From: Aureicoccus marinus
Lineage (GTDB): Bacteria > Bacteroidota > Bacteroidia > Flavobacteriales > Flavobacteriaceae
Assembly (NCBI RefSeq): GCF_002954325.1
Contig: NZ_MQVX01000001.1
Location: 377,546-441,545 of the forward strand
DNA length: 64,000 nucleotides
Direction of reading: 5' to 3'
The position numbers were made by a program, and so were the translations under genes. The notes beneath the pieces are model-generated. The model was not told the origin of the DNA. It did no database searches and saw only the letters and a program-made list of their open reading frames with translations. The stretch's first letter is position 1, and each line of letters starts with the position of its first letter. Positions 34,122 through 43,310 of the stretch are shown here, in pieces.

Positions 34122-36320
34122 ATGGGTCTTACATCGACAGACTTGCATCAGGCTTTGAAACAACACTTTGGGTTCTCTGAATTCAAAGGGTTGCAACAAG
34201 GAGTGGTTGAAAGTGTATTGGCAGGGCAAGATACCTTTGTCATTATGCCCACAGGCGGCGGTAAGTCCCTTTGCTACCAACTGCCTGCTTTGATGAAAGA
34301 AGGCACAGCCATTGTGGTTTCTCCTTTGATTGCCTTGATGAAAAATCAGGTGGATGCGATTCGAGGCCTGTCCGAACAACACGGCATTGCTCATGTGATG
34401 AATTCCTCCTTGACCAAGGCCGAAATCAAGCAGGTTCGGGAAGATATTCTGGATGGGAAGACCAAATTGCTTTATGTCGCCCCAGAATCCCTGACCAAAG
34501 AAGAAAACGTGGAGTTCCTTAAAAAAGTCACGCTTTCTTTTGTCGCGATCGATGAAGCCCACTGTATTTCGGAATGGGGGCATGACTTCCGGCCGGAATA
34601 CCGGAATCTGCGCAACATCATCAATCGTTTGGGACAAGACATCCCGCTGATTGGATTGACAGCCACAGCAACACCTAAAGTTCAAGAAGATATTATCAAA
34701 AACTTGGGCATGAACGACGCCCAGGTATTTAAGGCTTCCTTTAATCGACCCAATCTCTTTTACGAAGTACGGTCCAAGACTCGCCAGGTGGACGCCGACA
34801 TTATTCGTTTTATTAAACAGCGCAGTGGTAAATCGGGCATCGTCTATTGCCTGAGCCGCAAGCGCGTTGAGGAATTGGCTCAGGTTCTTCAGGTCAATGG
34901 GATTAGCGCAGTGCCTTACCACGCTGGTTTTGACTCCAAAACCCGCTCTCGCTATCAGGATATGTTTCTGATGGAGGAGGTGGATGTAGTCGTGGCCACC
35001 ATTGCCTTTGGAATGGGGATTGACAAACCCGATGTTCGTTTTGTTATCCACCACGATATGCCCAAGAGTATTGAAAGCTATTACCAGGAAACCGGTCGGG
35101 CGGGAAGAGATGGGGGAGAAGGTCATTGTTTAGCTTTTTATGCTTACAAAGACATCGAGAAGCTAGAAAAGTTTATGTCGGGCAAGCCGGTCGCTGAGCA
35201 AGAAGTAGGGCAAGCGCTGTTGCAAGAGATCGTCGCTTATGCCGAAACGTCCTTGTCACGCCGAAAGTTCATCCTTCACTATTTCGGCGAGGAGTACGAC
35301 GCCGAGCATGGAGATGGGGCCGAAATGGACGATAACGCCCGTAATCCAAAACCGAAGGAAGAGGCAGGGCCAGAGGCCCGTAAGCTGCTCGAAGTCATTC
35401 TTCAGACCAAAGAAAAATTCAAAAGCCGGGAGGTGGTTAAAATCTTGGTGGGTCAGCTGAATTCTCTAATCAGTACTTTAAAAATAGAGGGCCAGGATTA
35501 TTTTGGACTGGGTAAAGAAAAAGAGGAATCCTATTGGATGGCCCTATGCCGGCAAATGCTCGTCGCTGGTCTTCTCAAAAAAGATATTGAGCAATATGGT
35601 GTTCTTCGAATAACGCCAAACGGTAAGGACTTTTACGCTTCTTCCGAAGGCTTCACTATGGCCCGGGATCATGAATTTCCTTCCAAAGAAGAGGCTGATA
35701 AACCGATCCCTGCGGGAGTTGGAGGCGCTTTGGATCGGGATCTGATGAATCTCCTAAAAGATTTGCGCAAGAGTGAATCCAAAAAACGAGAAGTTCCTCC
35801 TTTTGTCATTTTTCAGGATCCCTCCTTGGAAGATATGGCTTCGAAGTACCCGATCACTATGGAAGAACTTCAGGCCGTACATGGGGTAGGAGAAGGTAAG
35901 GCCAAGAAGTACGGAGCCCCTTTTGTCGAATTGATTAAGAAATACGTTGAAGAAAAGGGCATAGAGCGAGCCGAAGATATGGTAGTCAAAAGTACAGGCG
36001 CCAATTCAGCTTTAAAGCTCTATATCATTCAAAACATCGACCGCAAACTACCGCTGGATGATATTGCCGATGCCAAAGGCTTAGGGCATGACGAACTCAT
36101 CAAAGCCATGGAGCAAATTGTTTTTAGCGGAACGAAGTTGGATCTGGGTTATTGGATTGACGAAATCCTGGATGAGGACCAACAAGAAGAAATCCACGAG
36201 TATTTTCTAGAGGCCGAAACCGATTCTATTCAGGAGGCCGTTGATGAATTTGAAGGAGAGTATGAAGACGAAGAGATTCGCTTGTACCGACTTAAATTCA
36301 TTTCGGAAGTGGCCAATTAA
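34122..36320 (+). CDS. recQ: ATP-dependent DNA helicase RecQ
   Basis: A 732-residue 3'-5' helicase that restarts forks and processes recombination intermediates. The helicase core shows Walker A TGGGKS (44-49), DEAH (144-147), ATATP and the QETGRAGRDG motif VI near 320. The RecQ-Ct region follows, but its zinc-binding Cys cluster is not obvious: the segment after RRKFILHYFGEEYD lacks the four Cys of E. coli RecQ. An HRDC domain lies near 540-620, and an acidic C-terminal ~100 residues (YEDEEIRLY) adds a further winged-helix-like part. It is longer than E. coli RecQ (609). It has its own promoter. Confidence 0.95.
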   Translation: MGLTSTDLHQALKQHFGFSEFKGLQQGVVESVLAGQDTFVIMPTGGGKSLCYQLPALMKEGTAIVVSPLIALMKNQVDAIRGLSEQHGIAHVMNSSLTKAEIKQVREDILDGKTKLLYVAPESLTKEENVEFLKKVTLSFVAIDEAHCISEWGHDFRPEYRNLRNIINRLGQDIPLIGLTATATPKVQEDIIKNLGMNDAQVFKASFNRPNLFYEVRSKTRQVDADIIRFIKQRSGKSGIVYCLSRKRVEELAQVLQVNGISAVPYHAGFDSKTRSRYQDMFLMEEVDVVVATIAFGMGIDKPDVRFVIHHDMPKSIESYYQETGRAGRDGGEGHCLAFYAYKDIEKLEKFMSGKPVAEQEVGQALLQEIVAYAETSLSRRKFILHYFGEEYDAEHGDGAEMDDNARNPKPKEEAGPEARKLLEVILQTKEKFKSREVVKILVGQLNSLISTLKIEGQDYFGLGKEKEESYWMALCRQMLVAGLLKKDIEQYGVLRITPNGKDFYASSEGFTMARDHEFPSKEEADKPIPAGVGGALDRDLMNLLKDLRKSESKKREVPPFVIFQDPSLEDMASKYPITMEELQAVHGVGEGKAKKYGAPFVELIKKYVEEKGIERAEDMVVKSTGANSALKLYIIQNIDRKLPLDDIADAKGLGHDELIKAMEQIVFSGTKLDLGYWIDEILDEDQQEEIHEYFLEAETDSIQEAVDEFEGEYEDEEIRLYRLKFISEVAN

Positions 36321-36322
36321 GA

Positions 36323-36763
36323 CTAAGGCCGCAAAAATTCTAAACTTTCAAAAGGCAAGTTGCGCAGGAGCATGAAGCCCAGCGCCAAGACGAGTATGAC
36401 CAGAGGCGCGTAGCGATGGGTTAACCAGCTTTTTTGGTTTTCGGCCCAGAGGCGGAGCTTGTCTGTTTTTGGGTGCCTGAGTAAACCCATACCCTTCAGA
36501 CTGTAGTGCTGGAAGAGGGCAAGGAGCGCCAAAGGCAGGAGAGCATTATGTGAAGCGGCTTCCGTAAGCTGCCCATTGAGCAAGTCATGAATAGCGCGTT
36601 GACTCCCGCAGCCCGAACAGTAGATTCCCGTGTGCTGATGCAGAGGACACTTCGGGAAAAATGTGTTTCCTTCAGGATTGACCTTAAAAAAGAGTAGGAG
36701 TGCCAGCAAGGCCAGCACTCCTATTCCTATTGTTAACCAACTTTTCTTAAAAGTTGAAATCAC
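36323..36763 (-). CDS. DUF2752 membrane protein (first of two)
   Basis: A ~146-residue protein starting at GTG 36763 (a longer upstream reading would bury the first helix behind non-hydrophobic sequence). The DUF2752 hallmark is GIYCSGCGSQRAIHDLLNG followed by an Asn-rich helix, where the CxxCGxxR motif is conserved. Two to three membrane helices surround it. It overlaps the CD225-family gene upstream by 17 bases and is the last gene of a four-gene small membrane protein unit. The function of the family is unknown. Confidence 0.82.
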   Translation of the reverse strand: MISTFKKSWLTIGIGVLALLALLLFFKVNPEGNTFFPKCPLHQHTGIYCSGCGSQRAIHDLLNGQLTEAASHNALLPLALLALFQHYSLKGMGLLRHPKTDKLRLWAENQKSWLTHRYAPLVILVLALGFMLLRNLPFESLEFLRP

Positions 36764-37043
36764 CGTTACTGGCTTCTGCGAAAATGGCAAACCCAAAGAT
36801 GGCGAGATAAACCACCATAATGACGACAAAGAGGCCTATTCCGACCAGTCCCCAAATTTTGGCGTTTTTGGAAGCCCTTTCGGCTTCAGCATACTCTCCT
36901 CTTTCGTAAAGTTCATTCACTCTGGCGGCGTAGATGATACTGACTATTCCAGTCACCTGGCAGCACAAAATGGTGGTGATAATGGCCAAGGCCAAGTAAT
37001 TACTTGGCTTCGGCGGTCTAACAGCTGGATTATTGGTTTCCAT
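36747..37043 (-). CDS. CD225/dispanin-family small membrane protein
   Basis: A 98-residue protein with a proline-rich N-terminus, two membrane helices (about 17-40 and 65-88) and between them the CD225 signature VSIIYAARVNELYERGEY with an amphipathic loop and AERASKNAKIWG. The family includes vertebrate interferon-induced transmembrane proteins, which alter membrane fusion; bacterial roles are unknown. Here it sits between a CCC-motif and a DUF2752 gene with overlaps or short gaps, suggesting one operon. Confidence 0.87.
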   Translation of the reverse strand: METNNPAVRPPKPSNYLALAIITTILCCQVTGIVSIIYAARVNELYERGEYAEAERASKNAKIWGLVGIGLFVVIMVVYLAIFGFAIFAEASNGDFNF

Positions 37044-37047
37044 AGGT

Positions 37048-37398
37048 CTATTCTAATTCAATACCGAATTGATCTAGGATTTCTTGCTGGCGCTGCTGAG
37101 ACTGCTCGAACCAGGCTTGAATTCCTCCAGCTTCAATGATTTGGAAGACCAAGATTCCTACAATGATTAGCGAGATGACCATGCTAATCCAAGAAATGAT
37201 TTTAGCTGTTTTTACGGTCCCAAAATTGGTGTAGAGCTCTGGGTTTTCGTTGTACGTTGAGGTATCTTTCTTTGTCAGAAACAAGGCAATTCCCGCCATG
37301 ATGACCCCTCCGATACCGTTACTGAAGCAGCAGCAGATAAAAGAGACGATCCCCAGAATGAGGGCGGTGGTTGCATTGGGCAATTTTTGTTGTTCCAT
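37048..37398 (-). CDS. CCC-motif membrane protein
   Basis: A 116-residue protein beginning MEQQKLPNATTALILGI followed by VSFICCCFSNGIGGVI, the three-cysteine motif that names this Bacteroidota family. Two membrane helices (about 10-42 and 68-88) are linked by an acidic/Tyr stretch. The C-terminal tail is Gln-rich and probably cytoplasmic. It lies four bases from the CD225 gene and nine from the second DUF2752 gene. The function is unknown; the neighbourhood suggests a membrane complex. Confidence 0.83.
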   Translation of the reverse strand: MEQQKLPNATTALILGIVSFICCCFSNGIGGVIMAGIALFLTKKDTSTYNENPELYTNFGTVKTAKIISWISMVISLIIVGILVFQIIEAGGIQAWFEQSQQRQQEILDQFGIELE

Positions 37399-37407
37399 AA
37401 TGTTAAT

Positions 37408-37683
37408 TTAGAGGAAAAGTTTATAAATAAAGTTTGCTAGTATTAAGGTTATTGTGCTAAAGGCCAAAAAAATAACTCCTTTTTGAGGTATAGCTTTTGG
37501 TTTTATAAGATTGATTAGGAGCGCAAGAAAAAAACCGATCATCGGATAGATGGCCGGGTACATTTTAAAAGCTTGCCACAGTTCTCCATTGACTAAAAAC
37601 TGAATGGATCGTTGAATCCCACATCCCGGACAATCAAAACCCAGCATCGCTTTGGTTTGACAGGGAAGCATGTACTTCTCCAA
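37408..37683 (-). CDS. DUF2752 membrane protein (second of two)
   Basis: A ~91-residue protein with the family core KYMLPCQTKAMLGFDCPGCGIQRS and NGELWQAFKMYPAIYP, then two hydrophobic helices. The start is taken as TTG 37683 (Met-Glu-Lys-Tyr-Met-Leu-Pro-Cys) because family members begin near this motif; ATG 37671 and a longer start at 37746 are alternatives. It is the first gene of the minus-strand cluster and shares the CPGCGxQR motif with the gene at 36.3 kb, so the two are paralogues. Confidence 0.8.
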   Translation of the reverse strand: MEKYMLPCQTKAMLGFDCPGCGIQRSIQFLVNGELWQAFKMYPAIYPMIGFFLALLINLIKPKAIPQKGVIFLAFSTITLILANFIYKLFL

Positions 37684-37777
37684 GGAAATCCCTAATAGGA
37701 CAGTGACTTCGCTAATAAGAGGCGCAGCGCCACAAGTACAGGACATGATTGGTCTGTTTTCAAGGTTAAAATACTAT

Positions 37778-37785
37778 TATTTTTG
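37778..37785 (+). promoter_or_regulatory. Candidate -7 element for the Smr-domain gene
   Basis: TATTTTTG is an exact TAnnTTTG, 29 bases before the Smr gene ATG at 37815. No good TTG is present at -33, only TTTTC. Confidence 0.4.
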
Positions 37786-37814
37786 CATTTAACCTGAAGG
37801 AATAAAGCAAGGCC

Positions 37815-38366
37815 ATGAGAAGTTTGACCATTGGAGATCGCGTAGAGGTTTTGGATGAAGCCCTCCAGGGAGTTGTTCTTGAGATTCAGGGAGATCAGGT
37901 ATGGGTCGAACTGGATGAGGGCTTTGAGTTGGAATACGCTTTGGATCAATTAATTCGCTTAGGGGAAGATTTTCAGGTCAGTAATTTTCAGGCAGCGCAA
38001 TCCAAGAACGCCAAGGATGCCCCCCAGAAAAAGAAGGGAAGCCCTAAGATGCCCAAGAAGGAGGTGCCTGCCTTGGAAGTTGATCTGCATGCGCATCACC
38101 TCAATCCAGAGGCAGACCGGATAGACCCTTTTGATATTCTTAACTTGCAATTGGACACGGCAAAAAGGCAACTGGACTTTGCTATCTCAAAAAGAATTCA
38201 GCGAGTGGTATTCATCCACGGTGTGGGACAAGGGGTGCTGAAGACGGAATTGGGTTTTTTACTGAAGAAATACAGTGGAATACGCCATTACGAGGCAGAT
38301 TTTCAAAAATACGGATGGGGGGCAACAGAAGTGTACCTCTACCAAAATGCAAGAGAGGAATACTAG
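37815..38366 (+). CDS. DUF2027/Smr-domain protein
   Basis: A 183-residue protein. An N-terminal SH3-like beta domain (IGDRVEVLDEALQGVVLEI, 5-45) and a basic linker precede a C-terminal Smr domain (about 90-180) with DLHAHHL and VFIHGVGQGVLK, the HGxGxG-like loop of MutS2-type nicking nucleases or RNA-cleaving Smr proteins. The DLHxHHL Asp/His residues suggest nuclease activity on nucleic acid. It is divergent from the DUF2752 gene and convergent with a lipoprotein gene four bases away. Confidence 0.85.
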   Translation: MRSLTIGDRVEVLDEALQGVVLEIQGDQVWVELDEGFELEYALDQLIRLGEDFQVSNFQAAQSKNAKDAPQKKKGSPKMPKKEVPALEVDLHAHHLNPEADRIDPFDILNLQLDTAKRQLDFAISKRIQRVVFIHGVGQGVLKTELGFLLKKYSGIRHYEADFQKYGWGATEVYLYQNAREEY

Positions 38367-38370
38367 GGGC

Positions 38371-38880
38371 CTAGTTGGTCGTTGTAACCGTCCCAAATTC
38401 ATTAATGCTCAAATCGGTTATGCGCTCATTAGTTCCATTGAGCAAGGTCACCCCTTCCAATTCGATGGTGTGGGTGAAGGTCACTCCGTCTTCAGAACTG
38501 GTTGAAACCATGACCGTTCCTGCAGAAGCTTGAATTTCTTCAATCACAATCGGACTGATCGGGGGAATATCATCGCAGAAGTAACTGCTAGAAACCGAAC
38601 CGTTAAAAATCCGATAGGTAAGAGAACTGTTCGTCGGAAAGCTACTTGTGCGAGGGGCTTCAGTCACTTGATTGGCAAGTAAGCCAGAAGCCAGATCTAG
38701 AATAAGAACTTCGTCCCCATTGATCTTGAAAAAAATGGAGGTTGAGGTGGTAATGGGGCTGTCGCAGCTCTCTGCTGAGACACTGTCAAAATCGAGGGTT
38801 TCGATTTGTAAATTTCCGTCGTCACAGGCGGTAACCAGTAGGGCGAGGATGGCAAAGGTCACAAGAATACGCTTTCTCAT
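38371..38880 (-). CDS. Predicted lipoprotein, unknown function
   Basis: A 169-residue lipoprotein with signal MRKRILVTFAILALLVTAC (Cys19 is the lipidated residue). The mature part is Ser/Thr-rich and beta-strand-like, with Cys pairs (ESCDSP and YFCDDI) that could form a disulfide. No family is recognised. It is expected in the periplasm or on the outer membrane. Confidence 0.75.
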   Translation of the reverse strand: MRKRILVTFAILALLVTACDDGNLQIETLDFDSVSAESCDSPITTSTSIFFKINGDEVLILDLASGLLANQVTEAPRTSSFPTNSSLTYRIFNGSVSSSYFCDDIPPISPIVIEEIQASAGTVMVSTSSEDGVTFTHTIELEGVTLLNGTNERITDLSINEFGTVTTTN

Positions 38881-38975
38881 AGATTCAAAAGTAAAACTTC
38901 GCTACCTCGGTTGCAATCTCAGAGGCGACTATTTCTGGAAAAATAATACTTTTACCATCCGCTAAAGACCGGCAT

Positions 38976-40145
38976 ATGACAAAGAAGGTTTATTTAGATA
39001 ACGCAGCAACTTCTCCCGTTCGGGATGAGGTGATTGCCGTTATGACGCAAGCCCTACAGGAGTGTTATGGAAACCCTTCTTCCATCCATTCCTTCGGCCG
39101 CAGTGCCAGGTCAGCCATTGAAAAAGCACGCAAGAGTATTGCTGCGCATATGGGTGCCCAGGCTTCTGAAATCATTTTTACCTCAGGAGGTACGGAAGCC
39201 GATAATATGATTTTGCGCTGTGCAGTCCGAGATTTGGAGGTAGAGCGAATTTTAACCACCAGGATTGAGCATCATGCCGTTTTGCACACGGCCGAAATTC
39301 TAGCAGAAGAGACCAATGTAGAACTTGAGTTTATCGAGGTGGATTCTGAAGGGCAGCCTTCGATGAGCGATCTTGAAAATAAGCTCAGTGCCTCACCGAA
39401 GAAGGCATTGGTGAGCCTTATGCACGTCAACAATGAGATCGGCACCATAATCGATATTCAGAAAGTAGCTGGACTCTGTGAACAATACGAGGCTTATTTT
39501 CATTCCGATACGGTTCAGTCTGTAGGTCATTACCCCTGGAATGTAGCCGAATTGCCCATCCACTTTATAACCGCAGCCGCTCATAAATTTCATGGGCCAA
39601 AAGGTGTTGGTTTTGCCTACATACGAAAGAATACGGGAATGAAGTCCTTTATTGTCGGAGGAGGTCAAGAACGTGGGTTTCGTGCCGGAACGGAACCTTA
39701 CCACAACATTTTGGGTATGGAGAAGGCTCTGGATCTTGCTCTGGAGAATATGGATAAAGAAAAGGCCTATGTCAAGGATCTGAAATCCTATTTCATTGAT
39801 CAATTGGAGGAGCGCATCCCGGGTATCGCTTTCAACGGTTGTTCATCCGATCTCGAAAAAAGCACCTATACCCTTGTGAATACCCGCTTGCCTTTGAATG
39901 AGCAGCAGGCTCTTATGCTGCTGTTTCATTTGGATCTAAAAGGGATTGCCTGTTCAAAGGGAAGTGCTTGCCAATCGGGAAGTGAGGGAGGTTCTCACGT
40001 GCTGGCTCAAGTCCTTGATGAGAAGCAGAACCGTTGTCCTTCTTTGCGTTTTTCGTTCTCTATATACAATACCAAGGAAGAACTGGACTATGTGGTTGAG
40101 GTATTGGAGGCCTTTGTAAAAGAGGGGGCTGTAGCGAAGGTTTAG
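38976..40145 (+). CDS. Cysteine desulfurase, NifS/IscS family
   Basis: A 389-residue PLP enzyme that takes sulfur from cysteine for Fe-S clusters and thio-modification. Motifs are YLDNAATSPVRDEVI, the PLP Lys near 203 in AAHKFHGPKGVGF, and the active Cys near 331 in SKGSACQSGSEGGSH, characteristic of the IscS-type short loop. The length is normal (E. coli IscS 404). There is no iscU, so its client is elsewhere, for example tRNA thiolation. Its stop overlaps the convergent exported protein gene by four bases. Confidence 0.9.
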   Translation: MTKKVYLDNAATSPVRDEVIAVMTQALQECYGNPSSIHSFGRSARSAIEKARKSIAAHMGAQASEIIFTSGGTEADNMILRCAVRDLEVERILTTRIEHHAVLHTAEILAEETNVELEFIEVDSEGQPSMSDLENKLSASPKKALVSLMHVNNEIGTIIDIQKVAGLCEQYEAYFHSDTVQSVGHYPWNVAELPIHFITAAAHKFHGPKGVGFAYIRKNTGMKSFIVGGGQERGFRAGTEPYHNILGMEKALDLALENMDKEKAYVKDLKSYFIDQLEERIPGIAFNGCSSDLEKSTYTLVNTRLPLNEQQALMLLFHLDLKGIACSKGSACQSGSEGGSHVLAQVLDEKQNRCPSLRFSFSIYNTKEELDYVVEVLEAFVKEGAVAKV

Positions 40146-40819
40146 CTTTCCTGCTTCTTGCGTTTTTTCTTCTTTTCCTTGTCGTAAGGAAATTTACGAG
40201 AAGCCTGTTTCATCATTTTATCGATGAGCTCTGTGGTATTCTTTCCGGATTTTTTGGTGATCTCCTTTTCGAATCGCCAGAGTAATTTTCCGCTCTTAGC
40301 ATCTGATATCTTGATCCCTATACGTCCGTAGTTAGAGTCGCGGTTAAAGTAATCCCATAGATTGAATTTTGTCGAGATTCCCTTAGAAAGCAGAATGTTC
40401 AAGGTAAGGTTTCCGCTGATGATGCCATCGACCTTCAGAATTTCGCAAAGTTCTTTAGTGGTGTAGATATCGATATTGGCATAGGTTACGCCATTCTGTG
40501 CCAGTAGGGCGTTGGTATCTTTGGTATTTTGAAATTCAACTTGAAATTTCTTGCGCTTGCGGCGATTGGAAAAGTAGATCTCCAGGGCCTCTTGCACCGC
40601 GTAGCCCTCGTTTTGTGCAAGGCGTTTTTTCTCAAACCTTGCGAGGTCCTGATTGAGCTCTAACTGCGTGAGAAAGGGGATGATCGCAAGCACTTCATGG
40701 TCGCTGGAGAGCTCGTCAAATAGGCTACTTTCGTAGATGTCTTTTTGAGCGTAAACGGAGGCGAAGAAGCAAAATACCCCCAAAAAACCCAAAAGCTTCT
40801 TTCTTCCTGAATGTGCCAT
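40142..40819 (-). CDS. Exported protein of unknown function
   Basis: A 225-residue protein with a signal peptide (MAHSGRKKLLGFLGVFCFFASVYA, cleaved before QKDIYES). The mature part is rich in charged residues and has a GIISGNLTLNILLS beta segment like CsgG/GNA1162-type outer-membrane assembly proteins, and a strongly basic C-terminus (KEKKKKRKKQ). It follows the TonB receptor gene by 15 bases on the minus strand, so it is likely cotranscribed. The function is unknown. Confidence 0.72.
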   Translation of the reverse strand: MAHSGRKKLLGFLGVFCFFASVYAQKDIYESSLFDELSSDHEVLAIIPFLTQLELNQDLARFEKKRLAQNEGYAVQEALEIYFSNRRKRKKFQVEFQNTKDTNALLAQNGVTYANIDIYTTKELCEILKVDGIISGNLTLNILLSKGISTKFNLWDYFNRDSNYGRIGIKISDAKSGKLLWRFEKEITKKSGKNTTELIDKMMKQASRKFPYDKEKKKKRKKQES

Positions 40820-40834
40820 ATCCTGCCAGCGGTT

Positions 40835-43303
40835 TTAGAACCGCATTCCAACTTTAATATTTAATACCCTTGGCGTCAGAAAATTGGGTACGGCAAATTG
40901 ACTTTGAGTTTCTACGTCTCGCACCCAAGTATTGGTAATGGAGTTCTGGTTATTGAACATATTGAACAATTCAAAACCACAATACAGTTCTTTGAATGCG
41001 TGGAGCCATTGATCCGGATCTGCCCGATTGTCTGCGTCTACAAAAATATAGGAAATTCCTAAATCTGCCCGGCGATAATCCCGCAGTCTGCTTTGAAAAT
41101 TATAGGGGTCCTCATTGTTCGGAGAGCCGCCCGGGACACCTGTATTGTACACCAGATTTAAATAGAGCCTTAGGTTGGGAATACTGGGAACGTAGTCCTG
41201 AAAAAGTAAACCGAACTTGAGGCGTTGATCTGTGGGTCTAGAGATAAAGCCCCTGCTTTGAATATTTTCTTCTGTTTTGAGGTATCCAACACTCAGCCAG
41301 GACTCTGTTCCGGGAACAAAAGTACCATTGAGGCGAAAGTCAAATCCATAAGCGTAAGCGGTCGCATCATTATCTGCCCGATAGCGAATGCGCACATCTT
41401 CCACGGTATAGGCATTCACTCGACTGAGGTTTTTATAATACGCCTCGCTATTAAGTGTAAAGGGACGGTCCCATAGAGAGAAGCTATATTGGTTGGAGAA
41501 AACGAAGTGCCAGGCCCTTTGTGCTCTCACCTCCGGGTTGAGTTGCCCGTCGAGTTGCCTGAATTCCCTGTAAAAAGGCGGTTGTTGATACAGGCCAACA
41601 GCCAAATTAAAGAGCACATCGCTTGCCCAATCCGGTTTGATGGAGAACTGTCCACGTGGACTAAAAAGAAATTCGTTACTGGGTGGGGCTCCTGGCGTTG
41701 TTAGGTTCCAATAATGCGTTCGGAAACCGAGGTTGTAATACACCTCACTGTTTTTCCACTCACGCCGATCACTCCACTGTAGGAATCCGGTCAGTCGGTC
41801 AGTAGCGGAGGTGTTCTGGGCACGAACGGCGTCAAAAGGAAGAAGCTCTCCTTCAAATGGGGTTTCGGGTTGGTCATTGGGAACGGGAGGCTCGTTCGGT
41901 CGAATCGAAAATCCAAGGGAGTCGATAAACTCGGACTCGCGAAGGACATCCCGAAAGTCTTCTCTCGCGTAATTGAGTCCCCATCGGATTTCGCTGTTGT
42001 CTTTTCGGGTAATTCCGCGGTGCGAAATTCGAAAAATCAAGGCGTCGAGTTGGTTCCGAGCTCGGGTGAGTTGAGCTCCGGCTCCACGCGAACTGATGAC
42101 TTCTCCTAAATCTTCACTGCCCAAATCGGTATTGATACTCGCCAATTCATAAGAGGCGATCACATCCGAAAACTCCTCTTCCAAGGTGTGGTAGAGAGAG
42201 GCCGTAAAACTCATCTCCGTATTTTCATCTGGGGTTACTTTGGCTTGTAAGGCACCAAAAGAAGTATTGAATTGGTTGTTCTCTTGTCCCTCGTAAAAGA
42301 TGACCAGGGCTCTGGGGTCGGTTAATGTGCCGAAATTGGTCTGGCGGTTTTGGGGTTCGTTCCGGTAGTTGTTCCTTGAAAAGGTTCCTAAAAAGCTCAA
42401 CTGCCAGGTAGGGGAGAGGGAGTAACTCAGGTAACTCTGAATATCAAAGAAACTCGGGTTGTAATTGCTTTGGGTTTGCTGTCGGTTTACAAAAAGTCCG
42501 TTGTCTCTATAGCGCAAGCCCACCAAGGCGCTCAGGGCTTTGTTTTCGGATCGGGATTCCCAGGTGAGACTTCCTCCCAAAAGACTTGCTTCGGCTTGTA
42601 AGCCCCAACTCACGGGCTTTTTGTAGGTGATGTCCAGTACTGAGGAAAGCTTGTCGCCGTACCGAGCCTGAAACCCTCCAGCAGAGAATTCCAGCTTTTG
42701 AATCATATTGCTGTTAACGAAACTAAATCCCTCCTGTTGAGCAGACCGGATCAAAAAGGGACGGTACACTTCAATACCGTTGACATAGACCAGGTTTTCG
42801 TCAAAGTTTCCGCCCCGTACATTGTACTGGGTGCTGAGTTCGTTGCTAGCCGATACACCGGGAAGCAACTTGAGTATAGTTTCCACCCCCGGGTTCGCAC
42901 CGGGAATCTTTCGAACCAATTCAGGAGCTAAGGTTGTAATTCCTTGAAATTTTTTGATCCCTGTGGCGGTTACTTCCACACCGCTCACTTGAATGGGGCC
43001 CTCCTTCATGACCAGGTTAAACTCAAAGGTTTCGTTGGTGTTTAAGAGAAGCCCATCAATAATGATGTCCTGGTAGCTAATATGAGAGAAGACCAAAGTG
43101 TTTTCGACATCAGCCTTTATCTGTAGTAAGTAAAATCCGTTGTCGTCCGTTGTTGTGCCTCCCGAGGCCGAGCGGATGTTGACCTGAGGAATAGGTTGAT
43201 TCAGGCTGTCCAACACAATTCCGGTGACCGTCGCTGTTTGACCACTACTCAAAGAAGGCAAGAGCGTCAAAAGACCCAGGAGCCAGAACTTAAAGGAGTT
43301 CAA
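40835..43303 (-). CDS. TonB-dependent receptor with carboxypeptidase-like N-terminal domain
   Basis: An 822-residue outer-membrane importer. A signal peptide begins at TTG 43303 (then NSFKFWLLGLLTLLPSLSSG); the frame is open to 43372 but that would overlap the M23 gene by 62 bases. A CarboxypepD_reg-like domain (GIVLDSLNQPIPQVNIRS) is followed by a plug domain (near 110-220, TTLAPELVRKIPGANPGVE) and a 22-strand barrel ending in Phe (NIKVGMRF), the usual outer-membrane terminus. No SusD partner is adjacent, so the ligand is not a typical SusC/D polysaccharide. It lies directly after the M23 peptidase gene. Confidence 0.88.
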   Translation of the reverse strand: MNSFKFWLLGLLTLLPSLSSGQTATVTGIVLDSLNQPIPQVNIRSASGGTTTDDNGFYLLQIKADVENTLVFSHISYQDIIIDGLLLNTNETFEFNLVMKEGPIQVSGVEVTATGIKKFQGITTLAPELVRKIPGANPGVETILKLLPGVSASNELSTQYNVRGGNFDENLVYVNGIEVYRPFLIRSAQQEGFSFVNSNMIQKLEFSAGGFQARYGDKLSSVLDITYKKPVSWGLQAEASLLGGSLTWESRSENKALSALVGLRYRDNGLFVNRQQTQSNYNPSFFDIQSYLSYSLSPTWQLSFLGTFSRNNYRNEPQNRQTNFGTLTDPRALVIFYEGQENNQFNTSFGALQAKVTPDENTEMSFTASLYHTLEEEFSDVIASYELASINTDLGSEDLGEVISSRGAGAQLTRARNQLDALIFRISHRGITRKDNSEIRWGLNYAREDFRDVLRESEFIDSLGFSIRPNEPPVPNDQPETPFEGELLPFDAVRAQNTSATDRLTGFLQWSDRREWKNSEVYYNLGFRTHYWNLTTPGAPPSNEFLFSPRGQFSIKPDWASDVLFNLAVGLYQQPPFYREFRQLDGQLNPEVRAQRAWHFVFSNQYSFSLWDRPFTLNSEAYYKNLSRVNAYTVEDVRIRYRADNDATAYAYGFDFRLNGTFVPGTESWLSVGYLKTEENIQSRGFISRPTDQRLKFGLLFQDYVPSIPNLRLYLNLVYNTGVPGGSPNNEDPYNFQSRLRDYRRADLGISYIFVDADNRADPDQWLHAFKELYCGFELFNMFNNQNSITNTWVRDVETQSQFAVPNFLTPRVLNIKVGMRF

Positions 43304-43310
43304 TCGTCTG

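Noticed and set aside
34110-35126. 338-codon open frame on the minus strand across recQ
   Set aside because: The plus strand encodes full RecQ motifs throughout (Walker A, DEAH, QETGRAGRDG); the antisense reading has no recognisable domain.
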